Shown here in pieces: positions 1-6,465 of a stretch of 16,766 nt of DNA. The stretch spans positions 1 to 16,766 of the forward strand of contig JAIQGB010000029.1 of the NCBI GenBank assembly GCA_020072905.1. Direction: 5' to 3'. Made by a program: the position numbers and the translations under genes. The stretch's first letter is position 1; every line of letters starts with the position of its first letter. The stretch is from Terriglobia bacterium (GTDB taxonomy: Bacteria > Acidobacteriota > Terriglobia > UBA7540). Below the pieces are notes generated by a model. That model was not told the origin of the DNA, searched no databases, and saw only the letters and a list, made by a program, of their open reading frames with translations.

Positions 1-796
1 TGGTGAAGACCACGGCGGCGGAAATGGAATTGAGCAGCAGCTTGACGTTGCCGAGCATCGAGACGAAGCTGAGGTTGAAGGCCTGCTCGGTTTCAGTCTT
101 CGTCTCAGCGTCTGAGTTGTGGAAGGTGCGATCGATCGCATCCATCAAGCGCGGGACGTCCTCGGGGGTCGCGGCCTTGACGGCGAACGTTCCCACTTGA
201 TTGCGGCGGCTCAGCGCTTCGTTGAAGTAATCCCAGTGGAAGAAAAACACGCGCTCCTGCGATTCGTCGTCGCAGGTAAAGACCGCGCGAATGGTGAGCT
301 CGGGATCGATCGGCCAGATGGTGCCCTTGAGCGTGACGCGATCGCCGAGTTTCCAGTGGTATTGCTCCATCAGCGCCCGGCCCACCAGGGCGGCGATGCG
401 CTCGCGCTTGAAGGCCTCGAGCTGGTCGGGCGGGATGCGGTATTCGTCGTGGGTTTTTTCGAGGTCGTCGGCATCCACCGCAAAGTTGGCGAAGAAATTC
501 CGTTCGTCGATGTAAAGCCCGCCAAACCACGTCCAGCCACTCACTGCCTTCACGCCGGGTAGCGCTTCGATGCGCTGCTTGTAGGCGACCGGCAACGGCT
601 GCCCGAGCCCCGTAGCGTGATGCACGACGAGGCGCAGGTGGCCGCTTCCCGAGCCCTTCCCCAGCGAGTCGAGCCGGGTCAGGATGGCTTGCAGGGTGCT
701 CACCAGGAAAATCGAGACCGTGATGCTGAGGATGGTCAGCACGCTCCGGCGGGGGTTGCGAATCGCATTCTTCCAGATCAGACGCAACAACTGCAT
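1..796 (-). CDS. ABC transporter permease, MacB/FtsX type (5' part only; continues beyond window start)
   Basis: The frame is open from an ATG at 796 to the window edge (265 codons, no stop), so the C-terminal half is missing. The protein starts with a short basic cytoplasmic segment (MQLLRLIWKNAIRNPRRS), then a hydrophobic helix at about residues 18-38 (LTILSITVSIFLVSTLQAIL). A long extracytoplasmic domain of the MacB periplasmic core type follows. A second hydrophobic segment is just beginning at the cut (LLLNSISAAVVFT). This order is characteristic of MacB/LolC-like permeases, which work with a separate ATPase in lipoprotein or peptide export or in efflux. The ATPase gene is not visible. 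A GGGAGAG ribosome binding site (804-810) lies 7 nt before the ATG. The substrate cannot be told from the sequence. The family is fairly certain, the exact role is not. Confidence 0.85.
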   Translation of the reverse strand, partial: MQLLRLIWKNAIRNPRRSVLTILSITVSIFLVSTLQAILTRLDSLGKGSGSGHLRLVVHHATGLGQPLPVAYKQRIEALPGVKAVSGWTWFGGLYIDERNFFANFAVDADDLEKTHDEYRIPPDQLEAFKRERIAALVGRALMEQYHWKLGDRVTLKGTIWPIDPELTIRAVFTCDDESQERVFFFHWDYFNEALSRRNQVGTFAVKAATPEDVPRLMDAIDRTFHNSDAETKTETEQAFNLSFVSMLGNVKLLLNSISAAVVFT

Positions 797-863
797 ATAA
801 ATTCTCTCCCGGCGCCCGCCTTTCGTGGCGCAGAATGCGGATGTTTTCAGGATGCCCCCAAGC

Positions 864-872
864 ATTCTATCA
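864..872 (-). promoter_or_regulatory. Candidate extended -10 promoter element for the ABC permease
   Basis: On the minus strand the sequence reads TGATAGAAT, an extended -10 (TGn) followed by TAGAAT, about 68 nt upstream of the permease ATG. No convincing -35 hexamer lies at 17 nt spacing, which extended -10 promoters can tolerate. This is a sequence match only. Confidence 0.35.
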
Positions 873-930
873 TGAATGTTGCGGGGGCCTACGCAACCGG
901 CGCGGCGACAGGACCGCCTAGGAGGGGACA

Positions 931-1314
931 ATGCCCATCAAGCTGAAGCGAGCATATGAAAAGCCAAGCGCGGGGGACGGATTCCGAGTGCTCGTGGACG
1001 GCCTCTGGCCACGCGGGATGAAGAAGGGGGAGCTGCAGGCCGGGCAGTGGATGCGGGAGATCGCTCCCTCGGCGAGCTTGCGGAAGTGGTATGGCCATCG
1101 GCCCGAGCGCTGGGAGGACTTCCGCCGCAAGTACCGCGCCGAACTGGCCAAGGCGCCCCGCAAGTCCCTGCTCGATGAGTTGGTTGCTCGCGCCCGCCGC
1201 GAGACCGTCACCCTTGTTTTCGCCGCCCGCGATGGCGACCATTCGAACGCTGCCGTCGTCGCGGAAATGGTCCACGAGCGCCTTTACCGGCGGTCTATCG
1301 CCAGCGGCGCTTGA
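931..1314 (+). CDS. DUF488 family protein, YeaO-like
   Basis: A 127-residue protein of the DUF488 family. It has the family's conserved N-terminal block (GFRVLVDGLWPRGMKKGEL, about residues 17-35), then the W-x-REIAPS-x-x-LRKWYGH segment and a late TLVFAARD block. Similarity to E. coli YeaO (LVDRLWPRGIKK, EITPS, LRK) is clear from memory and runs the whole length. The biochemical function of the family is unknown; the protein is soluble with no signal peptide. A GGAGGGG ribosome binding site at 921-927 sits 3 nt before the ATG, which is short spacing but still the best start. The gene is divergent from the ABC permease and convergent with the phosphofructokinase gene, so it is probably a single-gene unit. 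Confidence 0.88.
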   Translation: MPIKLKRAYEKPSAGDGFRVLVDGLWPRGMKKGELQAGQWMREIAPSASLRKWYGHRPERWEDFRRKYRAELAKAPRKSLLDELVARARRETVTLVFAARDGDHSNAAVVAEMVHERLYRRSIASGA

Positions 1315-1403
1315 TCCACGGCCTGATGGGCACTCACCCACGCCTTGGGAAGGAGAGGTCGACCGCTGCGAATGTCGCGGCAGACTCACGGTACAGGCCA
1401 GCG

Positions 1404-2588
1404 TCAGGCCCGAGTGAGAAAGATCGGCAAGCCCACCTTGTGTGAATAGTTGGGGCGGCAGCGCCGGGTGTTGTACATGGTCTCGACGTCCACCTTGCGC
1501 GGCCCCAGCTTGGGATCGGGAATCGGCACGGCGGCGTAGCAGCCCTGGGAGATGGCCATCATCACGCCGTGCTCGCCCTTTTCGATGCCGTCCATGGCCA
1601 TGCCGGCGAATGTGGCGGCCACCATCTTGTCCACGAAGTCCGGGCTGCCGCTGCGCAGGTCGTAGGTCAGGTCGCTGACGATAGTTTCTTCGCGCGTGGC
1701 CTTCTTGATTTCGTCGCTCAGGTCCTCGCCCACGTTGGCCTTCTTGCGGTGGCCGAACGCGTCCGCCTCGCCGTACTCGCGAAGTTGGTATCCCTCCCAC
1801 TGGGCGCCTTCCGAGAGGATGACCAGCGCGTAATGGCTGGGGTTGAGTTTCTTGTCCTTCATTAGCAGTTCGATCAGGAGCTTCAGGTCAAACTTGTATT
1901 CCGGAATGCAGCACCGCAAGGAGGTGACGTAGGCGGTGTAAAGTGCCGTGTAGCCGGCGTCGCGCCCGAAAATGCGGAAGACGCCGATGCGCTCGTGTGA
2001 GCCCACGGTGGTGCGCTGCCGGTCGATGGCTTCCATGGCGCGCGTGATAGCGGTGGAGAACCCGATGCAGTACTCGGTGTTCCGCACGTCGTTGTCCATG
2101 GTCTTGGGAATGGCGATGACGTTCACGCCTTCCTTATCCAGGCGCGCCGCGTAGCTCAGCGTGTCGTCGCCGCCGATAGCGATCAGGTAGTCGAGGCCCA
2201 AGCTGGCGACGTTCTTCATCACCTGCGAAGTGACGTCGTAAACGATCGACGTCTCGCCTTTCTTGGTGGTTTCCGACTTCGGGAAGTCGCCACCCTCGCA
2301 GGCGGGTGGTAGCTTCTTCATCTTGCCCGGGTTGGTGCGCGTGGTGTGCAGAAACGTGCCGCCCGTGCGGTCGATGGTGCGGGTGTTTTCGCGGTTCAGG
2401 GGAAGAATGTAGCGCGCTCGGCTGGCCGGATCTTCCAGGTTGACGTGCGTCAGACCTTCCCAGCCGCGCCGAATGCCGGTGACCTCGCAGCCGATTTCGC
2501 CTCCCCGATACACAACGGTCTTGATGACGGAGTTCAGGCCGGGTACGTCTCCGCCCCCGGTTAGAATGCCGATTCGCTTCGCAGCCAT
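1404..2588 (-). CDS. pfp: 6-phosphofructokinase, predicted pyrophosphate-dependent
   Basis: This 394-residue phosphofructokinase phosphorylates fructose 6-phosphate in glycolysis. Family motifs are in order: N-terminal GILTGGGDVPGLN (7-19), GGDDT (139-143), the catalytic loop PKTMDND (161-167), a substrate-binding GRDAG (208-212) and SEGA (about 259-262). Two positions decide the phosphoryl donor in this family: E. coli PfkA has Gly104 and Gly124, and pyrophosphate enzymes have Asp and Lys. Here they are Asp142 (GGDD) and Lys162 (PKT), so PPi dependence and reversibility are predicted. An AAGGAG ribosome binding site (2594-2599) lies 5 nt upstream of the ATG. The length is longer than E. coli PfkA (320) because of a segment at about residues 85-118 and a longer C-terminus. 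It lies alone between convergent DUF488 and the upstream transporter gene. The family is certain; donor specificity is inference. Confidence 0.93.
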   Translation of the reverse strand: MAAKRIGILTGGGDVPGLNSVIKTVVYRGGEIGCEVTGIRRGWEGLTHVNLEDPASRARYILPLNRENTRTIDRTGGTFLHTTRTNPGKMKKLPPACEGGDFPKSETTKKGETSIVYDVTSQVMKNVASLGLDYLIAIGGDDTLSYAARLDKEGVNVIAIPKTMDNDVRNTEYCIGFSTAITRAMEAIDRQRTTVGSHERIGVFRIFGRDAGYTALYTAYVTSLRCCIPEYKFDLKLLIELLMKDKKLNPSHYALVILSEGAQWEGYQLREYGEADAFGHRKKANVGEDLSDEIKKATREETIVSDLTYDLRSGSPDFVDKMVAATFAGMAMDGIEKGEHGVMMAISQGCYAAVPIPDPKLGPRKVDVETMYNTRRCRPNYSHKVGLPIFLTRA

Positions 2589-2622
2589 GAGTGCTCCTTG
2601 AAGAGGGAATTCAACGTCCAGC

Positions 2623-2641
2623 CCAGGACTTCGAATCCTGG
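2623..2641. repeat. Inverted repeat upstream of the phosphofructokinase gene
   Basis: The arms CCAGGA and TCCTGG are perfect and separated by 7 bases that themselves contain TTCGAA. The repeat lies 35-53 bp upstream of the phosphofructokinase ATG, in its leader or promoter region. It could be an operator or a leader hairpin; the arms are short enough to arise by chance. Confidence 0.4.
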
Positions 2642-2677
2642 AAGCTGTGAGTTTACACCGAAAAGGCCCGTGTCAGG

Positions 2678-2695
2678 AATCACGTGCTCGTGATT
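2678..2695 (-). terminator. Hairpin after the emrB-like gene (possible terminator or operator)
   Basis: AATCACG and CGTGATT are perfect 7-bp arms around a 4-base loop, 40 nt past the stop of the efflux transporter gene on the minus strand. No uridine tract follows directly, so a Rho-independent terminator is not well supported. It may instead be an operator for the phosphofructokinase gene downstream. Confidence 0.35.
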
Positions 2696-2734
2696 AGGAG
2701 ACAGAGGACCGGAGACAGCAGGCAGCGCAGACCC

Positions 2735-4318
2735 TCAATGCACGGCCATGGGGCCTGCGGGGTGGGGCTTGGCGGTTTTCATGAAGAACATCAGCGGAAT
2801 CATGGCAAGGAAGGTGAGGCCAAGCAGCCAGAAGGTATCGACAAACGCCTGCATGGTGGCCTGGCGGACCAAGTTGCCGTAGATAAGTCCCTGGGCCTGG
2901 TGGAGCGCCTGCGTGGGGCTCGACCCCTGCTGCATCAGGAAGTGGCTAGCGCCCGAAATCGCTGACTGGTAAGGCAGGTCGAGCGGCGTCACGTGGCTGA
3001 CCAGGATTTGTTGATGCACTTGTGCCCGGCGCGCCAGCATGGTGGTGACGTTGGCGATGCCGACGCTGCCGCCGATGTTCCGCGCCAGGTTGATGAGGCC
3101 CGTGGCGTTGTTCATCTTCTCTTTGGGAATGTAGTAGAACGCCATGACGTTAATGGGCACAAACAGAAAGGCCATGCCCATGCGGGAAATCGTCCAGGCA
3201 TCTAAGGCGGTCCAGAAATCGATGTCGAGATTGAAATTCGCCATGCGGAGCAGCGCGACGCCGGTAATCGCCAGTCCTATCGCCACCAGCCATCGCGCCT
3301 CAACCTTTTGGGTCAACCGTCCCACAATGGGCAACGCCAAGAGCGTCACCAATCCGCCTGGGGAGAGGACCAACCCGCTCAGCATCGCGGTATAACCCAT
3401 CAAGGTTTGCAGGAAGATAGGGAGGAGCACAGTGCTGCCGTAGAGGACGAAGCCCAGCATGAACATGGTGAAGGTGGCGATGGCAAAGTTGCGCTCCTTG
3501 AGCATGCGGAAATCGACGATGGGATCTTTTTTGGAGAGTTCCCACAGGAGCGCTCCCACCAGCCCCACGACGGCGAGAACTGAGCACCAGACGATGAAGT
3601 TGGAGCCGAACCAGTCCTCGCGCTGGCCCTTGTCGAGCACGACCTGGAGGAACCCCAGCCCGACGGCCAGGAATCCGAGGCCCGCGTAGTCGATCTTCAG
3701 CCCCTTGAGTTGCCGGCGCACCAAGTACGGTGGGTCGTGGATGAGCAGGGAAGTCATCAGCAGCGAGAGGATGCCGACCGGGATGTTGATGAAGAAGATC
3801 CAGTGCCAACTGTAGTCGTCGGTGATCCAGCCACCGAGCGTAGGCCCGATGATGGGCGCCACAACCACCCCCATTCCGTACAGCGCCATCGCCATGCCTT
3901 GCTTGTTCTTGGGGAAACTCTCCACGAGGATGGCCTGCGAAATGGGCTGCAACGCGCCGCCGCCCGCGCCCTGCAAGATCCGGAAGAGCACCAGCAGGCC
4001 GAGGCTGGGCGCCATCCCGCAAAGAAACGAGCTGACGACGAATATCCCCACGCAGGTCATGTAAAAGCGCTTGCGGCCGAAGAGCGAGGAGAGCCAGCCG
4101 GTGAGCGGCAGGACGATGGCGTTGGAGACCAGGTAGGAGGTCAGCACCCAGGTGCTCTCGTCTACGCCCGCCGAGAGGTCGCCGGCAATGTGCGGCAGCG
4201 CGACGTTGGCGACGCTCGTGTCGAGCACTTCCATGAACGTCGCCAGCATCACCGTGAGCGCGATCACCCACGGATTGATCTGCCCGTCTTTGCGAACTCG
4301 CGAGAGAAACCAGTCCAT
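2735..4318 (-). CDS. DHA2-family MFS drug efflux transporter, EmrB/QacA-like
   Basis: A 527-residue inner-membrane proton antiporter of the 14-helix DHA2 family. The family signatures are clear: motif D1 LDTSVANVALPHIA (32-45), motif A GWLSSLFGRKR (74-84) and antiporter motif C, GMGVVVAPIIGPTLGG (148-163). Multiple hydrophobic segments run to the end. In EmrAB-TolC systems this protein passes substrate to the EmrA adaptor and TolC-type channel, both encoded upstream on this strand. An in-frame TAA lies 6 nt before the ATG, so no longer start exists. The Shine-Dalgarno sequence is poor (CTAAGAA). The gap to the preceding kinase-like gene is 163 nt, unlike the 8-nt and overlapping junctions earlier in the cluster, and holds a strong hairpin. 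The transporter may therefore be expressed differently from its partners. The substrate is unknown. Confidence 0.94.
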   Translation of the reverse strand: MDWFLSRVRKDGQINPWVIALTVMLATFMEVLDTSVANVALPHIAGDLSAGVDESTWVLTSYLVSNAIVLPLTGWLSSLFGRKRFYMTCVGIFVVSSFLCGMAPSLGLLVLFRILQGAGGGALQPISQAILVESFPKNKQGMAMALYGMGVVVAPIIGPTLGGWITDDYSWHWIFFINIPVGILSLLMTSLLIHDPPYLVRRQLKGLKIDYAGLGFLAVGLGFLQVVLDKGQREDWFGSNFIVWCSVLAVVGLVGALLWELSKKDPIVDFRMLKERNFAIATFTMFMLGFVLYGSTVLLPIFLQTLMGYTAMLSGLVLSPGGLVTLLALPIVGRLTQKVEARWLVAIGLAITGVALLRMANFNLDIDFWTALDAWTISRMGMAFLFVPINVMAFYYIPKEKMNNATGLINLARNIGGSVGIANVTTMLARRAQVHQQILVSHVTPLDLPYQSAISGASHFLMQQGSSPTQALHQAQGLIYGNLVRQATMQAFVDTFWLLGLTFLAMIPLMFFMKTAKPHPAGPMAVH

Positions 4319-4357
4319 TTCTTAGCCAAGAACTGTTTGCCCTGACAATTTCCTATT

Positions 4358-4390
4358 GCGCATCCATCAATGTCGAGGCGATGGATGCGC
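4358..4390 (-). promoter_or_regulatory. Perfect 11-bp hairpin between the kinase-like and emrB-like genes
   Basis: The arms GCGCATCCATC (4358-4368) and GATGGATGCGC (4380-4390) pair perfectly around an 11-base loop. In the cluster's mRNA the hairpin would end 39 nt before the transporter ATG. It has no following uridine tract. Likely roles are an mRNA processing or stabilising structure, an attenuator, or a protein-binding operator. The gap upstream of it (4391-4481) shows no gene. Confidence 0.6.
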
Positions 4391-4481
4391 CACCCCGTTC
4401 ACTTCCAGGCGGAGGAACGCGCCAAGCATAAGCATCACGGCCCTCAGCCGCAGCGTTGCGCCGCCGTGGGATGAATCGCAC

Positions 4482-5141
4482 TCACCCCTCATGGCGCTCA
4501 CCTCGGTCGGGAGAGGCAAGTCTTTCCCAGTCCAGGCCTATGGCGGTGAGAATAGTGGAAACGACCACTTGCTCCCCCTGGCTTGAGGAAAGCATCAGGT
4601 GGTAGAGATGGCGATTCGTCCAGTCCTGATCGTAGAAACGGCGAACGTACGCGGCACGTTCGCGGTCCCGGACGTCCAGGGCCTCCCCGGCCTCGGCCAG
4701 GATCGCATGGCGCTGTCGAACGCGGCGCAGTCTTTCCTCGCGCGGGGCGTAGATGAACACATGGAACGTGTCACTCCGCCGCTGAAGGATGCATTGGCTG
4801 GCCCTCCCGACAATGACGCAGTTACCGATGGCCGCGGCCTCCTCGATGAGGCCTTGCGTCAGAGAGGCCACCGTGTTCGCATCGAACACATCGAAGCTTG
4901 GCCCCGGGAGGGCGCCCCGCAATCCTCCCCCCTGCCAGAAGGCTCTGGCCAGGCGGTCGAACCACGGATCGGGGCGTTCGTCGTAGGCTTGCGCGACGCT
5001 GGGTTCAACGCGGGCGGCTTGGGCGATCTTCTCCACCAGGCAACGGTCCAACAGCTTCCAGCCGAGACGGTCGGCGAGCAATTGAGCGATGCTTCCGCCG
5101 CCACTGCCGTACTCCCTCGCTACTGTCACAACGCGGAACAT
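4482..5141 (-). CDS. Cytidylate-kinase-like family protein inside the efflux cluster
   Basis: A 219-residue soluble protein of the cytidylate-kinase-like P-loop group (Cytidylate_kin2 type). The N-terminus VTVAREYGSGGGSIAQLLADR (about 5-25) is this group's form of the phosphate-binding loop; it lacks the GKS/GKT lysine of ordinary Walker A motifs. GWKLLDRCLVEKIA follows as in nucleotide monophosphate kinases, then NCVIVGRASQCIL (about 107-119) and a YAPREERLRRVRQR lid-like basic segment. Members of this group are mostly uncharacterised and true CMP kinase activity is unproven. The ATG is 8 nt after the stop of the adaptor gene, with GAGGGA overlapping that stop, so translation is probably coupled. 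Its placement between emrA-like and emrB-like genes suggests a link to pump function or control, but that link is inferred only from position. Confidence 0.82.
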   Translation of the reverse strand: MFRVVTVAREYGSGGGSIAQLLADRLGWKLLDRCLVEKIAQAARVEPSVAQAYDERPDPWFDRLARAFWQGGGLRGALPGPSFDVFDANTVASLTQGLIEEAAAIGNCVIVGRASQCILQRRSDTFHVFIYAPREERLRRVRQRHAILAEAGEALDVRDRERAAYVRRFYDQDWTNRHLYHLMLSSSQGEQVVVSTILTAIGLDWERLASPDRGERHEG

Positions 5142-5149
5142 AATTCCCT

Positions 5150-6454
5150 CTACTTGGTGAGGATGGTCGCTACAACGTTCATGCCCGGCCGGAGAATCGC
5201 CTTCTCGGGTGGGATCGGGTCGAGCACGATCTTGACGGGTATGCGCTGCACGACTTTCACGAAGTTTCCCGTGGCGTTTTCCGGGGGCAGCAGACTCAGC
5301 CGCGTGCCCGTTGCCCCGGCGATCGAATCGACGTGGCCGGGGAAGGTTTCACCGTACATATCCACGTTCACCTTCGCTTTCTGGCCCGCCCGGACATTTT
5401 CCAGTTGCGTTTCTTTGAAGTTCGCGGTCACCCAGATGTCTTGGAGGGGGATGAGAACCAGGAGCCCTTGTCCGGGCTGCACCACCTGGCCCGGTTCGAC
5501 ACTCTTCTTGGTTACCACGCCGTCGAGGGGGGAGGCGATAGTGGTGTAGCTCAGTTGCAGTTCTGCCGCTTCGAGATTGGCTTTCGCCTGAGCTACGGCG
5601 GCTTCGGCGGCGACCGCGTCCGCCTGGCGAATGCTCACCTGCTTATGGTTGGCCTGCGCCTGCTCGACCGAGGCGCGCGCCTGATCAACCTTGGCCTTCT
5701 TAGCCAGCATGGCAGACCTGGCAACCTCCGCGGTTTTCTGGGCTGCCGCCAGCCGCTCTTTGGCCGCGGTGAGTTCGCTTTCCGCCACCCGCGCTGCGGC
5801 GAGATAGGCATCGTATTGTTGCTGCGAGATCTCCGCCTTGGCGAGCAGCGGCTTCATGCGCGCCAGATCCGCCTGCGCGCGGTCGGAACTGGCCTGGCGC
5901 GCGTCCACGTTGGCGCGGGCGTAGGCGAGCTCCGCCGTCGAGGCCTGCTCGTAGACGCCTTGCTTCTCCTCGAACTCCGCCTGCGCGGCGGCGAGCTGCG
6001 CCTCCGCGCCGGAGGTTCCGCTGGCAGTCGTCTCTTGCGTCCAGGGCACGCCGACGTTCGCCGCTTGCGCCTGGCCTTCGGCAAGCGCCAGTGCCGCCTT
6101 CGCCTGATCCACCTTCGCCTGGTAATCGCGCGCGTCGATGCGCACGAGCACCTGGCCAGCCTTCACATGCTGGTTGTCATTCACCAATACCTCCGCGACG
6201 TTGCCGTAGATCTTGGAGGCGACTGGAGTGATGTGCCCGTCCACTTGCGCGTCGTCGGTGGAGACGCGGCCGTGGTAGTAGTAAATCAGCCCGAGTGTTC
6301 CGAGGGCGACGATCACAGCGGCGCCGAGCACCTTTCGTCGGAAGCGTGGGCTGGCCCAGCGCTCCGTCAAGCCGTTCCGGCTGGGAGCCGGTTCCGCCGC
6401 TGAGGCAGCAATTCCCTTCAATTCCTTTTCGACTTCTGCGATGTTCGGATCCAT
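5150..6454 (-). CDS. HlyD/EmrA-family membrane fusion protein
   Basis: A 434-residue periplasmic adaptor joining the inner-membrane transporter to the outer-membrane channel. It has a cytoplasmic N-terminus, one membrane helix at about residues 42-60 (VLGAAVIVALGTLGLIYYY), then the typical STDDAQVDGHITPVA stretch. A split biotinyl-lipoyl domain (about 74-108 and 298-325, with ASPLDGVVTKKSVEPGQVV) flanks a very long Ala/Gln/Lys-rich coiled coil, which reaches the TolC partner. A beta-barrel region with DIWVTANFKETQL follows. I chose ATG 6454 because GAGGG lies 8 nt upstream; a GTG at 6469 overlaps the stop of the preceding gene but has no ribosome binding site. It is cotranscribed with the STAS-TolC gene upstream and the kinase-like gene downstream. 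It is slightly longer than E. coli EmrA (390 residues) because of the coiled coil. Confidence 0.93.
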   Translation of the reverse strand: MDPNIAEVEKELKGIAASAAEPAPSRNGLTERWASPRFRRKVLGAAVIVALGTLGLIYYYHGRVSTDDAQVDGHITPVASKIYGNVAEVLVNDNQHVKAGQVLVRIDARDYQAKVDQAKAALALAEGQAQAANVGVPWTQETTASGTSGAEAQLAAAQAEFEEKQGVYEQASTAELAYARANVDARQASSDRAQADLARMKPLLAKAEISQQQYDAYLAAARVAESELTAAKERLAAAQKTAEVARSAMLAKKAKVDQARASVEQAQANHKQVSIRQADAVAAEAAVAQAKANLEAAELQLSYTTIASPLDGVVTKKSVEPGQVVQPGQGLLVLIPLQDIWVTANFKETQLENVRAGQKAKVNVDMYGETFPGHVDSIAGATGTRLSLLPPENATGNFVKVVQRIPVKIVLDPIPPEKAILRPGMNVVATILTK

Positions 6455-6465
6455 GAGCGGCACCC

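Noticed and set aside
3300..4271. A 323-codon open frame on the minus strand inside the emrB-like gene.
   Set aside because: It is an Arg/His-rich shifted reading of the transporter gene, which itself has full family motifs.
4599..5549. A 316-codon open frame on the plus strand.
   Set aside because: It is antisense to the kinase-like and adaptor genes, has no recognisable motif and spans two real genes; it is a product of high GC content.
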